The notes beneath the pieces were generated by a model. That model ran no database searches. It saw only the letters and a program-made list of their open reading frames with translations, and was not told where the DNA came from. Shown here piece after piece: positions 7,407 through 15,143 of a stretch of 24,703 nucleotides of DNA. The translations under genes and the position numbers were made by a program. Numbering within the stretch: position 1 is the first letter of the stretch; each line of letters opens with the position of its first letter. Source of the DNA: VFZS01 sp964353255 (GTDB lineage: Bacteria > Acidobacteriota > Terriglobia > Bryobacterales > Bryobacteraceae); NCBI GenBank assembly GCA_964353255.1, contig CAYGVJ010000084.1:1-24703 (forward strand). Direction: 5' to 3'.

Positions 7407-7858
7407 CCGGCTTGCTTCCGGCTCTTGGCCTTGCCCGCCTGGGAGGCCATAGGCTTCTTCGGCGCGGGCCGCCGCAGCAGCCGGTTAACCCAGCGCACAA
7501 GCTGCTGGACCTCATGGGCGCTCTTGGGGATGACGGCGTCGGCGCCCGTGTTCGCCTCCGTGAGGCCCAGGGCCTCGGCGTAGCCCGAGATCAGAATAAT
7601 GGGCACGTTCGAGTCCAACTCCCGCACCTTTCGGATCAGTTCCAACCCGTTCATCCGCGGCATCCTATAGTCGGTGATGATCAGGTCGAAGCGGTCGCGG
7701 GTGAACTGTTCGAGGGCTTCGACCCCTTCGGTGGCCGTGGTGATCCGGTGGCCCTGCTCCTCCAGCACGGCTTTGCGCGCCAGCAGTCCGAGCTTGTTGT
7801 CGTGCACCAGGAGGATCCGCGCAGGGGAAATGGTCTCGGCCACGGCAGGAGTTTTCAT
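7403..7858 (-). CDS. Single-domain response regulator (receiver)
   Basis: The 151-residue protein consists of a CheY-like receiver (about 13-135) and a basic C-terminal tail (KKPMASQAGKAKSRKQAG). The phosphoacceptor is D63 in IITDYRMP, the switch residue is S91 in LISG, and the conserved lysine is K112 in VIPKS. The acidic pocket after beta 1 is reduced: H19-D20-N21 replaces the usual D-D or D-E pair, leaving a single acidic residue. There is no output domain, so it must act through a partner. No histidine kinase is nearby. A TTGACA/GATAAG promoter lies just upstream and leaves a leader of only a few bases. Confidence 0.92.
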   Translation of the reverse strand: MKTPAVAETISPARILLVHDNKLGLLARKAVLEEQGHRITTATEGVEALEQFTRDRFDLIITDYRMPRMNGLELIRKVRELDSNVPIILISGYAEALGLTEANTGADAVIPKSAHEVQQLVRWVNRLLRRPAPKKPMASQAGKAKSRKQAG

Positions 7859-7874
7859 AACGGATGAAGGCGAC

Positions 7875-7902
7875 CTTATCAGAGGTGGCGCTGCCCTGTC
7901 AA
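7875..7902 (-). promoter_or_regulatory. Promoter of the receiver gene
   Basis: Reading the minus strand, TTGACA (7902-7897) and GATAAG (7880-7875) are separated by 16 bp. The start codon at 7858 lies 16 nt past the -10 box and no Shine-Dalgarno sequence is visible, so the transcript may be nearly leaderless. Confidence 0.5.
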
Positions 7903-7941
7903 CACCGCTGTATCAGCCTGTAAAGACACCAGATTTTGGAC

Positions 7942-7970
7942 TTGACTTCCGGCTCGGGGCGGAGCATAAT
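7942..7970 (+). promoter_or_regulatory. Near-consensus sigma-70 promoter facing antisense into the VWFA gene
   Basis: TTGACT (7942-7947) and CATAAT (7965-7970) are spaced by exactly 17 bp on the plus strand. The predicted start near 7977 would transcribe into the 3' end of the minus-strand VWFA gene (stop at 7987-7989). No plausible plus-strand gene follows. Confidence 0.45.
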
Positions 7971-7986
7971 CAGCCCCCGCGCGCGG

Positions 7987-9099
7987 CTACTCGACCTCAC
8001 GCGGCGCGGTGTAGCCGGCCTTGGCCAGGATGGTGTACTTAAGGGCCTTGCCCTTCTCGTCGGTGATCTTCAAGGGCTGCCCTGTGGCCGGGTCCACCAG
8101 GTCTACCTTGATCTTGCGGAATTTGCCGTCCCGGGCGGTATTGCTGGGCGCATAGACGAGTTCGTAACGGAAGCGGAGGGCCTCGGAAATGGCCCGGAAA
8201 ATGCCCGGGAATTCCCCGTAGAACCTGGGGAAGAAGGCCACGCCCCCGGTTTCCCGGGTGAAGGTGCGGAGCTGGTTGTCGGCCTGCAAGAAGTCCAGCC
8301 GCTGGATCGAGCCCAGCATCCCGTAAGCGTCGTAATACTCCCGCAAGGCCTGCATCAGGCCGATCGCGTAGATGGGGACGTTGGCGTTCTGAAGTATCTT
8401 CCGCGTCTTGTCGAAGGTGAGCTTGCTGAAGGTGTCGATCCCGGAGGAGATCAGCACGATAGCCTTGCGCCCCTCGATACCCGACATGCGATCCGCCGTG
8501 TCGGTGAGGGCGTCGAACAGGTTGGATTCCGAGTAGGCCGCCATCTGGAGCCGCCGCATGGCCTCGTAAGCAGCGCGCTTGTCGGTGGAGAAGTCCGAGA
8601 GGATCTCCGGGCGCATGTCGTAGGCCACCACGGCCACGTAATCTTCCGGCTTGAGCGTCTCCAGGAAGCCGTAGGACGCGGTCAGCGTCTGATACCAGGT
8701 TTCGGTCCAGAAGCGCTGAAAGAGGTTGCTGAACTCGATCACCAGGGCCACCGTCATGACGGCCTCGCCGGTGGCGAACCCGGTGACCTGCTGCGGAACG
8801 TTGTCTTCGAGGACCCGGAAATTCCCTCGGGGGATTCTCGGTATGGGGACGCCCTGGTTGGTGAGCACCGCCACGTCCACGCTCACGGTGGTGACATCGG
8901 ACTTGAAAGTCGGCACGCCCTCCGGCAGCGGTTGGCCCTTGCGGGGGAACCGGGAGGGGATCTTGGGACCTTCCGGCGTCTCGGGCGTTTCCTTCTTGCG
9001 GGGCTTGGCGACGGTCTCGCTGCCCTCCCTGCGGGGACCCTGCTGGGCCCAGAGCAACCCGGCCGCCAGCAGAACTGTCAGCATGGACGAGATTTTCAT
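7987..9099 (-). CDS. VWFA-related (Acidobacterial-type) secreted protein
   Basis: This 370-residue protein has a signal peptide (residues 1-19, ending WAQQ) and a charged Pro/Lys-rich linker to about 60. It then has a von Willebrand A-like domain (about 65-340) of the VWFA-related Acidobacterial group. Family features are VDVAVLTNQGVPIPRIPRGNF followed by VLEDNVPQQV, the core strand VALVIEFS, and YVAVVAYD, KAIVLISSGIDTFSK and IYAIGL. The usual MIDAS DxSxS is degenerate: E122-F-S124-N-L126. Metal binding at that site is therefore doubtful. The family is expanded in Acidobacteriota and of unknown function. It lies 40 bp downstream of the rhomboid gene on the same strand. Confidence 0.92.
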   Translation of the reverse strand: MKISSMLTVLLAAGLLWAQQGPRREGSETVAKPRKKETPETPEGPKIPSRFPRKGQPLPEGVPTFKSDVTTVSVDVAVLTNQGVPIPRIPRGNFRVLEDNVPQQVTGFATGEAVMTVALVIEFSNLFQRFWTETWYQTLTASYGFLETLKPEDYVAVVAYDMRPEILSDFSTDKRAAYEAMRRLQMAAYSESNLFDALTDTADRMSGIEGRKAIVLISSGIDTFSKLTFDKTRKILQNANVPIYAIGLMQALREYYDAYGMLGSIQRLDFLQADNQLRTFTRETGGVAFFPRFYGEFPGIFRAISEALRFRYELVYAPSNTARDGKFRKIKVDLVDPATGQPLKITDEKGKALKYTILAKAGYTAPREVE

Positions 9100-9139
9100 G
9101 GTGTCCCCTACCAGCCAGGATACAACGAACGCTGCCCGA

Positions 9140-9874
9140 TCAGTGGATCCGGCGGTCGCGGTTCGGGTCGTGCTTCCGCAGGTAGACCCGGAATCTCCTC
9201 CGAGAGCGGGCCAGCTTCCAGTCCCGGTAGCGGCGTCTGACGCCGCTCAGCAGGTTCAGCCGTGGCAGCCGCATTCTCAGGTAGAGGTAGCCGAAGATCA
9301 TCCCCCCCAGGTGAGCCACGTGGCTGACTCCGGTGCCGCCCTCGAAGGAACTCAGGAAGGCTATCGCTCCGATGATCATCACGAAGTACTTGGCCTTCAT
9401 AGGGAACAGGAAGCTGAACAGCACCACGCGGTCCGGATACAGCATCCCGAAGGCCAGCAGCAAGCCGTAGACGGCGCCGGAAGCCCCGATGGTCCGGCTG
9501 CCCATCCCCCCGAACAGGGCGCTGGCCGCGATCACGCACAGGCCGGCGCCCGCCCCGCACAGGAAGTAGTACTCCAGGAAGCGTCTCCGGCCCCAGTCAC
9601 GCTCCAGGTCCATGCCGAACATCCACAGCGTCAGCATGTTGATCAGGATGTGCCACAGCCCTCCGTGGACGAACATGTAGCCGACCAGTTGCCACAGGTA
9701 GCCTTTCCCGAGCACCTCGCGCGGTATCAGGCCCAGGACACGGAAAGGGTCCCGCCCCCAGACCAGCATGGCCAGGTAGTCCAACACGAAGACGGCGACG
9801 TTAGCAATGAGCAGCCACTTCACCGCCGGAGGCAAATAGCTCGAGTAGTTCGAGCGGGTCCTGGTGTAGTACAT
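9140..9874 (-). CDS. Rhomboid-family intramembrane serine protease
   Basis: The 244-residue protein has the six-TM rhomboid core. Catalytic Ser132 lies in GASGAVYG, catalytic His188 in SHVAHLGG, and the oxyanion/loop motif HGGLWHILINM at 70-80 includes H75 and N79. A strongly basic cytoplasmic tail (RRRYRDW...RRRFRVYLRKHDP) follows the last helix. It would cleave membrane proteins within the bilayer; no substrate is obvious in the window. The downstream VWFA gene on the same strand could form a two-gene unit with it, and the promoter should lie in the 52-bp gap before the divergent gene at 9927. Confidence 0.93.
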   Translation of the reverse strand: MYYTRTRSNYSSYLPPAVKWLLIANVAVFVLDYLAMLVWGRDPFRVLGLIPREVLGKGYLWQLVGYMFVHGGLWHILINMLTLWMFGMDLERDWGRRRFLEYYFLCGAGAGLCVIAASALFGGMGSRTIGASGAVYGLLLAFGMLYPDRVVLFSFLFPMKAKYFVMIIGAIAFLSSFEGGTGVSHVAHLGGMIFGYLYLRMRLPRLNLLSGVRRRYRDWKLARSRRRFRVYLRKHDPNRDRRIH

Positions 9875-9926
9875 GGGAGGCGCGGGCCTTATCTGTCAGA
9901 ATAGCAGATGCGGGGAGGTCCTGCCG

Positions 9927-10574
9927 ATGGGGAGGCTGCATCGTATTTCCGTGCACCCGCGCGGCATTCTCCGCGGAATGCTCGAGGCGGTTCGGGGTCG
10001 CGAGCAGTTGCTGGTGCGGCCCGGCGAGCCGCTGCCTCTGTTGCTGCTCAGCTTTCCCCGCGGGCGTCTGGCCGTGGCGCGGGAGACCGAGGTGGCCTAC
10101 ACGCACGTTTTTCCCAGGTTGCGTGCCGACACCCGCGCCCCGTATGAGCGGGTGCTGGCGTTGCTGCCCTCTCTGGTCGTGGTCCTGCTGCGCTCTTTCA
10201 ACCCCTGCGGCTGCCTGGGGCACCACCATCCCCGGGGCGCCGAATCCCGCCTGACCCGGCGTCTGGCCGGCGAGTTGGGACGGTCGGTGGCGGAGATCGA
10301 TCTGGCCTATGACGGCATCCGGTCCTGGCGGCCTCAGCCGCTCTCGGAGATGGCCACGGGAGAACCTGCGGGCCGGCTGGCGGCGACCCATTTTCAGGCT
10401 GGCGTGCTGGCCGTTATGCTGCACGAGTTCGAGCATCTGGCCCTTCCGGAAAGCTCCGAGGCCGAGGCCCGCGCGCGGAGCAACTGGTTCTACTCAATGG
10501 CTATGCAGGAGCTGGTGGCCGAGGAATACGGCGCCGTCTACGGCATGGCCTCGCCGCTGCCGCCACGGCCGTAG
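9927..10574 (+). CDS. Hypothetical HExxH protein, possible zinc metallopeptidase
   Basis: The 215-residue protein is not assigned to a known family. H166-E167-F-E-H170 forms a clean HExxH zinc-peptidase motif in a helix (VLAVMLHEFEHLALPE). About 25-30 residues later QELVAEEYG (E195, E199, E200) could provide a third ligand, as in gluzincins. A Cys/His cluster, NPCGCLGHHHP, lies near residue 95. No signal peptide is visible. The ATG at 9927 is chosen because GGGGAGGT lies 8 nt upstream; an earlier in-frame start at 9873 overlaps the rhomboid start and has no such site. The 3' end overlaps the convergent 10538-10828 gene by 37 bp. Confidence 0.78.
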   Translation: MGRLHRISVHPRGILRGMLEAVRGREQLLVRPGEPLPLLLLSFPRGRLAVARETEVAYTHVFPRLRADTRAPYERVLALLPSLVVVLLRSFNPCGCLGHHHPRGAESRLTRRLAGELGRSVAEIDLAYDGIRSWRPQPLSEMATGEPAGRLAATHFQAGVLAVMLHEFEHLALPESSEAEARARSNWFYSMAMQELVAEEYGAVYGMASPLPPRP

Positions 10575-10828
10575 CGATTGAGGCGCGAGGCGCAGGTCTG
10601 CAACAGCACCGCCAGTCCCACCCACACCTGCCAGTGCGAGAACAGACCTCTGGAGATGGCGAACTGTCCGGCTAGATTCAGGTCGGCGGCCAAACGCCAG
10701 CAGCCCAGCACTAATGCCATCGCCGCCGCCGGCGTCAGCAAGGCCCCCGCCGCCCAGGCCAGCCCGCGCACACGGGCGAGCTTCCGGGTCAGCTCCGGTT
10801 CCAGCCTGACACGGACTCGCACGCTCAT
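10538..10828 (-). CDS. Small two-TM membrane protein
   Basis: This 96-residue ORF has a basic N-terminus (RVRVRLEPELTRKLARVR) and two hydrophobic segments at about 22-44 and 66-82. The tail is short and polar. The alternation of charged and membrane segments looks like a real protein, but no family was recognised and no strong ribosome binding site precedes the ATG. It overlaps the convergent HExxH gene by 37 bp, which weakens the case somewhat. It could be a DUF-type membrane protein. Confidence 0.55.
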   Translation of the reverse strand: MSVRVRVRLEPELTRKLARVRGLAWAAGALLTPAAAMALVLGCWRLAADLNLAGQFAISRGLFSHWQVWVGLAVLLQTCASRLNRYGRGGSGEAMP

Positions 10829-10928
10829 GAGGGAAACCCCGTCGCCTGATTCCAGCTTACCAACTTTTGCGCTACGCTGTGTGTTGGCACTGGAATCTCA
10901 TCGGAAGGAAAGGACCAAAACTGTAGCC

Positions 10929-12071
10929 ATGCGGAAGATCAAAGTTGCTGTCATCGGCACCGGTTTCATGGGCCGGGTCCACACGGAGGCTATTCGCCGG
11001 CTGGGCAACGTGGAAGTGGCCGCAGTGGCCGACGTGACCGCGGATCTGGCGGAGCGCTTCGGGCGGCAGTTCGGGGTGGAGCGCGCCACGGGCGACTACC
11101 GCACGCTGCTGGCCGACCCGGGGATCGAAGCCCTACACGTCTGCACTCCCAACGCCCTGCACTGCCCCATTTCCAAGGAAGTCATGCTGGCCGGCAAGCA
11201 CGTCCTGTGCGAGAAGCCCCTGGCGCTGTCCTCAGCGGAAGCCCGTGAGCTGGTTGACGTCGCTAAAGCCACCGGCGCCGTCAACTGCCTCAATCACAAC
11301 CTGCGCTACTACCCGGTTGTGCAGCACATCCGGCAGATGGTAGCGGGCGGCGATCTTGGGGAGGTGCTGGTGGTCCAGGGCACCTACTCGCAGGACTGGC
11401 TGCTCTATGACACGGACTGGAACTGGCGCATCGACGCCAAGGAGAACGGCCCGCTCCGGGTGATGGGCGACATCGGCTCGCACTGGATGGACATGGTCCA
11501 GCATCTGACCGGCCTGAAGATCACCTCCCTGTGCGCCGACTTGCAGATCTTCCATAAGACCCGCAAGCGGCCCAAGACGGCGGTGGAGACCTTTGCCGGC
11601 AAGACGCTGCGCCCGGAGGACTACGACGAGATCCCTATCGAGACCGAGGACTTCGGCGCGGTGCTCGTCCGCTTAGGCGAGCGCGCCCGCGGCGCCTTCA
11701 CGGCCAGCCAGGTGAACACGGGCTGCAAGAACCGCCTGCAAATGGAGATCTACGGCACCAAGGCCGGGGTCATCTGGAACCAGGAGCGTCCCGACGAGCT
11801 GTGGGTCGGCCAGCGCAACACGCCCAGCTACCTCATCATCAAAGACCCGGCCCTGCTGGCCGAGAAGGCGCGGAGCTTTGCCGACCTGCCCGGCGGCCAC
11901 AGCGAGGGCTACGACGACGCCCACAAGCAGGTTTTCCGCCGCTTCTATCAGCGGGTGGCCGACCGCTCCGCCCCGATCGATTACCCGACCTTCGCCGATG
12001 GCCTGCAAATGATGCAGCTTCTGGAGAAGGTGCTGGAGAGCCACCGCCAGCGCGCCTGGGTGGAAGTGTAA
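10929..12071 (+). CDS. Gfo/Idh/MocA family NAD(P)-dependent oxidoreductase
   Basis: This 380-residue protein has the two-domain Gfo/Idh/MocA organisation. The N-terminal Rossmann fold starts KVAVIGTGFMGRVH (glycines 10, 12 and 15). The E95-K96-P97 signature lies in LCEKPLAL, and the substrate-side G180-D181-IGSH185 motif supplies the usual Asp and His. Members oxidise or reduce sugars and cyclitols, or cleave glycosides by a redox mechanism. No signal peptide is seen, so it is cytoplasmic. The ATG at 10929 begins exactly at the Rossmann strand; AAGGAAAGGA lies about 14 nt upstream, a long spacing. With the DUF1080, isomerase and epimerase genes it adds to a sugar-modification theme. Confidence 0.94.
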   Translation: MRKIKVAVIGTGFMGRVHTEAIRRLGNVEVAAVADVTADLAERFGRQFGVERATGDYRTLLADPGIEALHVCTPNALHCPISKEVMLAGKHVLCEKPLALSSAEARELVDVAKATGAVNCLNHNLRYYPVVQHIRQMVAGGDLGEVLVVQGTYSQDWLLYDTDWNWRIDAKENGPLRVMGDIGSHWMDMVQHLTGLKITSLCADLQIFHKTRKRPKTAVETFAGKTLRPEDYDEIPIETEDFGAVLVRLGERARGAFTASQVNTGCKNRLQMEIYGTKAGVIWNQERPDELWVGQRNTPSYLIIKDPALLAEKARSFADLPGGHSEGYDDAHKQVFRRFYQRVADRSAPIDYPTFADGLQMMQLLEKVLESHRQRAWVEV

Positions 12072-12123
12072 CTACCTCTGCCTGCCCAGCCGGTGGTCTG
12101 ACTGTGAGGGGACTATCGGTGGC

Positions 12124-12750
12124 CTAACTCGCGCGGAACCAGCGCCGGGCGCCGAGAAGGGCAATTCCAGCGAGCGCCAGGCACCACGTGCCCGGCTCCG
12201 GGATGGCGCCCTCGTAAGAAGAGATACGGAACGCAGCCGTCACGTCCGTATCAGTCTCCCACGAACCCGCACCTTGCCGCCGCGCGATAGACGCGGTGTG
12301 GCCGATCGAGTTGAAGTTCCAGGCGGCCCACGTCGCGTCGGTCGGCGTGCCGGCTATCAGCCAGTACTGTGTGCCGCCGGTGAGAAGCGGGTGGAGCACC
12401 GAACTGCCAACCAAGAGTGGGTTGTAGCTGCCGAATGAGCCCATGGCGTTCGAGAAAGCCCAGCTCTCAATCACCGTGCCAGGCTCGCCGGACGAGTCGG
12501 TCATCAGCCAGACGAGCAGCTCGTTAGGTCCGCTAACGAGGCCGATCGCTACTTCGACCTGGTCCAACGTGACGGTCGAAGCCGGGGCAAACGCGTTGCC
12601 TTGGGAATAGGCAACCCCCGCGTAGCCAAGTGTATATCCGATGCCGGTTTGATAGGCGTCCCCTGGGCCGAACGTGTTGACAATCACGCCGCTATCAGCA
12701 GGAACCGCCGCGACTGCCATGAGCAGCAACAAGACCGGGTAGTGACGCAT
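12124..12750 (-). CDS. PEP-CTERM sorting-domain exported protein
   Basis: The 208-residue protein has a signal peptide (RHYPVLLLLMAVAAVPADS). It has a beta-rich middle resembling choice-of-anchor proteins, with repeated strands such as ASTVTLDQVEVAIGL and GTQYWLIAGT. The C-terminus is a PEP-CTERM signal: PEPGTW, a hydrophobic helix (LALAGIALLGA) and a basic end (RRWFR). Such proteins are processed by exosortase and often linked to exopolysaccharide; no exosortase is in the window. ATG 12750 is preferred over 12780 because AGGAG lies 7 nt upstream of it and it opens the signal peptide properly. Confidence 0.92.
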   Translation of the reverse strand: MRHYPVLLLLMAVAAVPADSGVIVNTFGPGDAYQTGIGYTLGYAGVAYSQGNAFAPASTVTLDQVEVAIGLVSGPNELLVWLMTDSSGEPGTVIESWAFSNAMGSFGSYNPLLVGSSVLHPLLTGGTQYWLIAGTPTDATWAAWNFNSIGHTASIARRQGAGSWETDTDVTAAFRISSYEGAIPEPGTWCLALAGIALLGARRWFRAS

Positions 12751-12778
12751 CCAGCTTCTCCTTGTTTCCATCCGTGCC

Positions 12779-12807
12779 ATTCTAACCGATCATGGAGCCC
12801 GGCGCAA
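12779..12807 (-). promoter_or_regulatory. Candidate promoter of the PEP-CTERM gene
   Basis: On the minus strand TTGCGC (12807-12802) and TAGAAT (12784-12779) are separated by 17 bp. The predicted start leaves a leader of about 22 nt that includes AGGAGAAG before the ATG at 12750. The -35 match is only moderate. Confidence 0.4.
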
Positions 12808-12864
12808 GAGCAAAGCTGCGGTCGCCGGTACTGGTACCGCGCGCTGGCTGGCCAGCACGAATGC

Positions 12865-15075
12865 TTACCCGACTCCGCCCGCGGCCTCGGCGACGCCGAT
12901 GCCGGCGTCCGCCATCTCCTTCAAGCGCATGGCCGGCAGGAAGTCAGCGTCGTTGTATAGCTCCATCAAGGTGCTCTTGTCCACCGGCCCTAGCTGGCCG
13001 TCGGCGATCGCCTCGCCGTGGCCGAGGCTCCAGGCGTTCTGCCAAAGCATGGCCAGCACCAGGCAGCCGTCAGCCATCGTCTCGACGGTCCGCTCGCCGA
13101 GCACTTGCCACATGTAGGAGGCGCGGGCGCGGCCGTCGGCGGCGTTGAAGGCCTCGAGGATGTCCTGGGGCGGAAGCTGTCCGAGCGTCCGGCGCATCAG
13201 GTCCACCGCCGCCACCGCGGCGGCGTGCCCGTCGCTCACCTCGCCCTGAGCTGCCGAGCCGCCCAGTTGGGTGTTGACGCCGGCAATCATCTCGGCGGCA
13301 AAGCGGTTCAACATGGTGTCCTCGTAGATGGCGTGGACCCTGGTCTCCGCCTCGCTGGCGCCGTGGTGCAGGCGCGAGATGTGCAGCGGCTGGCAGGCAT
13401 CGCCCACGTAGTGGGCCAACACGCCGGCGGCGCAGATGTACTCGGCCACCTTGCCCTGGCGAACGAAGGTTATCATCTCGTCGAAGATCTGCCAGATGCG
13501 GAAGGGCAGGGCGCCGCGCCGGGGGACGTCGAAGCTCAGGCTGTCGTAGAACTCGCCCCACAGGCGGGCGTTGACCTTGGCCGGGTCCGCGCAGATGCTC
13601 AGCAACGTCTGGCCGCGGAAGTCGCCCTGACCTTCCTCATCCATATCGGTGAAATGGTTGGTCGCGTCCTTCTTGCGGCTGTTGCGCCAGACCAGGTCGG
13701 GCACGTCGGCCAGGGCGATGAAATGCGGGCCCATCTTGGGCAGGTCGCCGCTGGAGATGGCTGTGTCGTCAAACGAAATCCGGTCCAGGTTGGCGGCCAG
13801 CAACTGCCTGAGCCGCGGGTCGGGCGCCAGATCACAGGCCTTGGCGGCGATCTTGTAGTGGCCCACCTTACCCCAATACTCGTTTAGGCCGATGTTCCAG
13901 TCGCGGACAACCTCGACGTCGAGCAGACGGCAAGCGGTGCTCAGGCAGGTGGCCAGCGCGAATCGGAGGCCGACCTCGCCGCCGGGACTCATCAGCTTCT
14001 GGCCGCCCCACTGCACGGCGATGGGCCGCAAACGACGGGCGTGAGCGCCGGCTTCGCCCGGGCTGTTGCGCGCTTCAGCCGGCGAGTAGCCGGGGTCGAA
14101 ACACCACAACGTGCCCGAGTCGCCTGGGCGGGTATTGAGCGTCGCCTGGCCGGAGCGGCAGCCGATCAGCAGGTCGGCCACGTAATCGACGCCGCCGATG
14201 GAGCGGTAGCGGTAGAACAGCGCCTGGATCTCACCGATCAGCTCGCCGGAGGCGCCGCCGAAGGCGCGCACCGGACAGCCGATCAGGTCAAGCGAGATGG
14301 TGTTGGTGTTCAGGTCCACCGGCGTGCGCAGTTCTCCGATGCCGAACACCTGGGCCGTCCAGCGGCTGACCTCATCGACCCGGATGAGGCCGACGTCCAG
14401 ATTGACCTGCACCTTCTGGCCCGGCCAGCCTGGGTAGACGTCTTCGAAGGCCAGCTTGCCGACCTGCTTTTCGTCGCTGACCCCGATTTGCTGCCGCTGC
14501 CCGCGGATGATGGATTCCACTTGCTGGCCCGCCCGGCCGGTCACGTGACGATTGGTGAGGGCATAGGTGACGTTGCCGTCAGTGACCAGGCAGCCGATCG
14601 AGCCGACGTGCTGCTCGCCCTGCACCTCGATGAGCAGCGGATAACCGCCGCCGATCAAGTCGCTGGGGAAAGCCAGGTTGGCCAGCGGCGAGGCGGCCTC
14701 CTCCTGCGGTTCGACGGCCACGACGCAGGTGGGGACAATGCGCCCGTCGGGCAGGTACAGGAACGGCGGCACGAGCTCATCCGCACTGCCGAGCTTGTCG
14801 GGCTTGCTCCAGGCACCAACAAATACCAGCACGCAGGGCCAGGACCAGGGCTTGACCACCGAGTTGGCCAGCGTGCGTGGGGTGCCCTTGCCGCGTGGGG
14901 CGGCCCTCTCGGGATTCCTGGCGTTGGGGTCTTTCGCGCGAATCCGGAACCGGCCGATGGCTGTGGCCACCACGTTTTCCATCGAGCTGAGGAACACGTG
15001 GTAGGCCTCACGGGCTTCCAACAAGTCCTTGACCGATAGCGACCGGAAATCTCTTTTCGGCGGGAAGTATTTCAT
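12865..15075 (-). CDS. Serine protease fused to S1-P1 nuclease/phospholipase C-like tri-zinc hydrolase
   Basis: This is a 736-residue, apparently unsecreted protein. The N-terminal half is a chymotrypsin-fold peptidase with triad H177 (LTNRHV), D227 (LDVGLI) and S320 (RPGDSGT), and oxyanion glycine G318. The C-terminal half (from about 400) has every zinc ligand of the S1-P1 nuclease/PLC superfamily: W401 and H406 in YWGKVGH, D444 in SSGDLP, H474 in NHFTD, H555-D559-H565 in HYVGDACQPLH, and H581-E585 in VHAIYED. The final Glu matches PLC rather than P1. Substrate (nucleic acid or phospholipid) cannot be decided. ATG 15075 follows GGAGGGCGG and starts a sensible protein; the extension to 15291 is low-complexity Gly. 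It lies 68 bp after the zinc-ribbon gene. Confidence 0.88.
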   Translation of the reverse strand: MKYFPPKRDFRSLSVKDLLEAREAYHVFLSSMENVVATAIGRFRIRAKDPNARNPERAAPRGKGTPRTLANSVVKPWSWPCVLVFVGAWSKPDKLGSADELVPPFLYLPDGRIVPTCVVAVEPQEEAASPLANLAFPSDLIGGGYPLLIEVQGEQHVGSIGCLVTDGNVTYALTNRHVTGRAGQQVESIIRGQRQQIGVSDEKQVGKLAFEDVYPGWPGQKVQVNLDVGLIRVDEVSRWTAQVFGIGELRTPVDLNTNTISLDLIGCPVRAFGGASGELIGEIQALFYRYRSIGGVDYVADLLIGCRSGQATLNTRPGDSGTLWCFDPGYSPAEARNSPGEAGAHARRLRPIAVQWGGQKLMSPGGEVGLRFALATCLSTACRLLDVEVVRDWNIGLNEYWGKVGHYKIAAKACDLAPDPRLRQLLAANLDRISFDDTAISSGDLPKMGPHFIALADVPDLVWRNSRKKDATNHFTDMDEEGQGDFRGQTLLSICADPAKVNARLWGEFYDSLSFDVPRRGALPFRIWQIFDEMITFVRQGKVAEYICAAGVLAHYVGDACQPLHISRLHHGASEAETRVHAIYEDTMLNRFAAEMIAGVNTQLGGSAAQGEVSDGHAAAVAAVDLMRRTLGQLPPQDILEAFNAADGRARASYMWQVLGERTVETMADGCLVLAMLWQNAWSLGHGEAIADGQLGPVDKSTLMELYNDADFLPAMRLKEMADAGIGVAEAAGGVG

Positions 15076-15143
15076 GGTTCCGCCCTCCGTCTGGTTGAAG
15101 AATACCACAGAGTATTCACGCCGGGGAGAGACTTCGGTTCGAA

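Noticed and set aside
5695..7515. 606-codon minus-strand ORF opposite the TPR region
   Set aside because: It mirrors the periodic TPR codons and shows no family signature; the plus-strand propeller/TPR gene explains the region.
7936..9240. 434-codon plus-strand ORF opposite the VWFA gene, downstream of the antisense promoter
   Set aside because: The translation has no recognisable domain and is an opposite-strand shadow. The promoter is reported on its own as a possible antisense RNA start.
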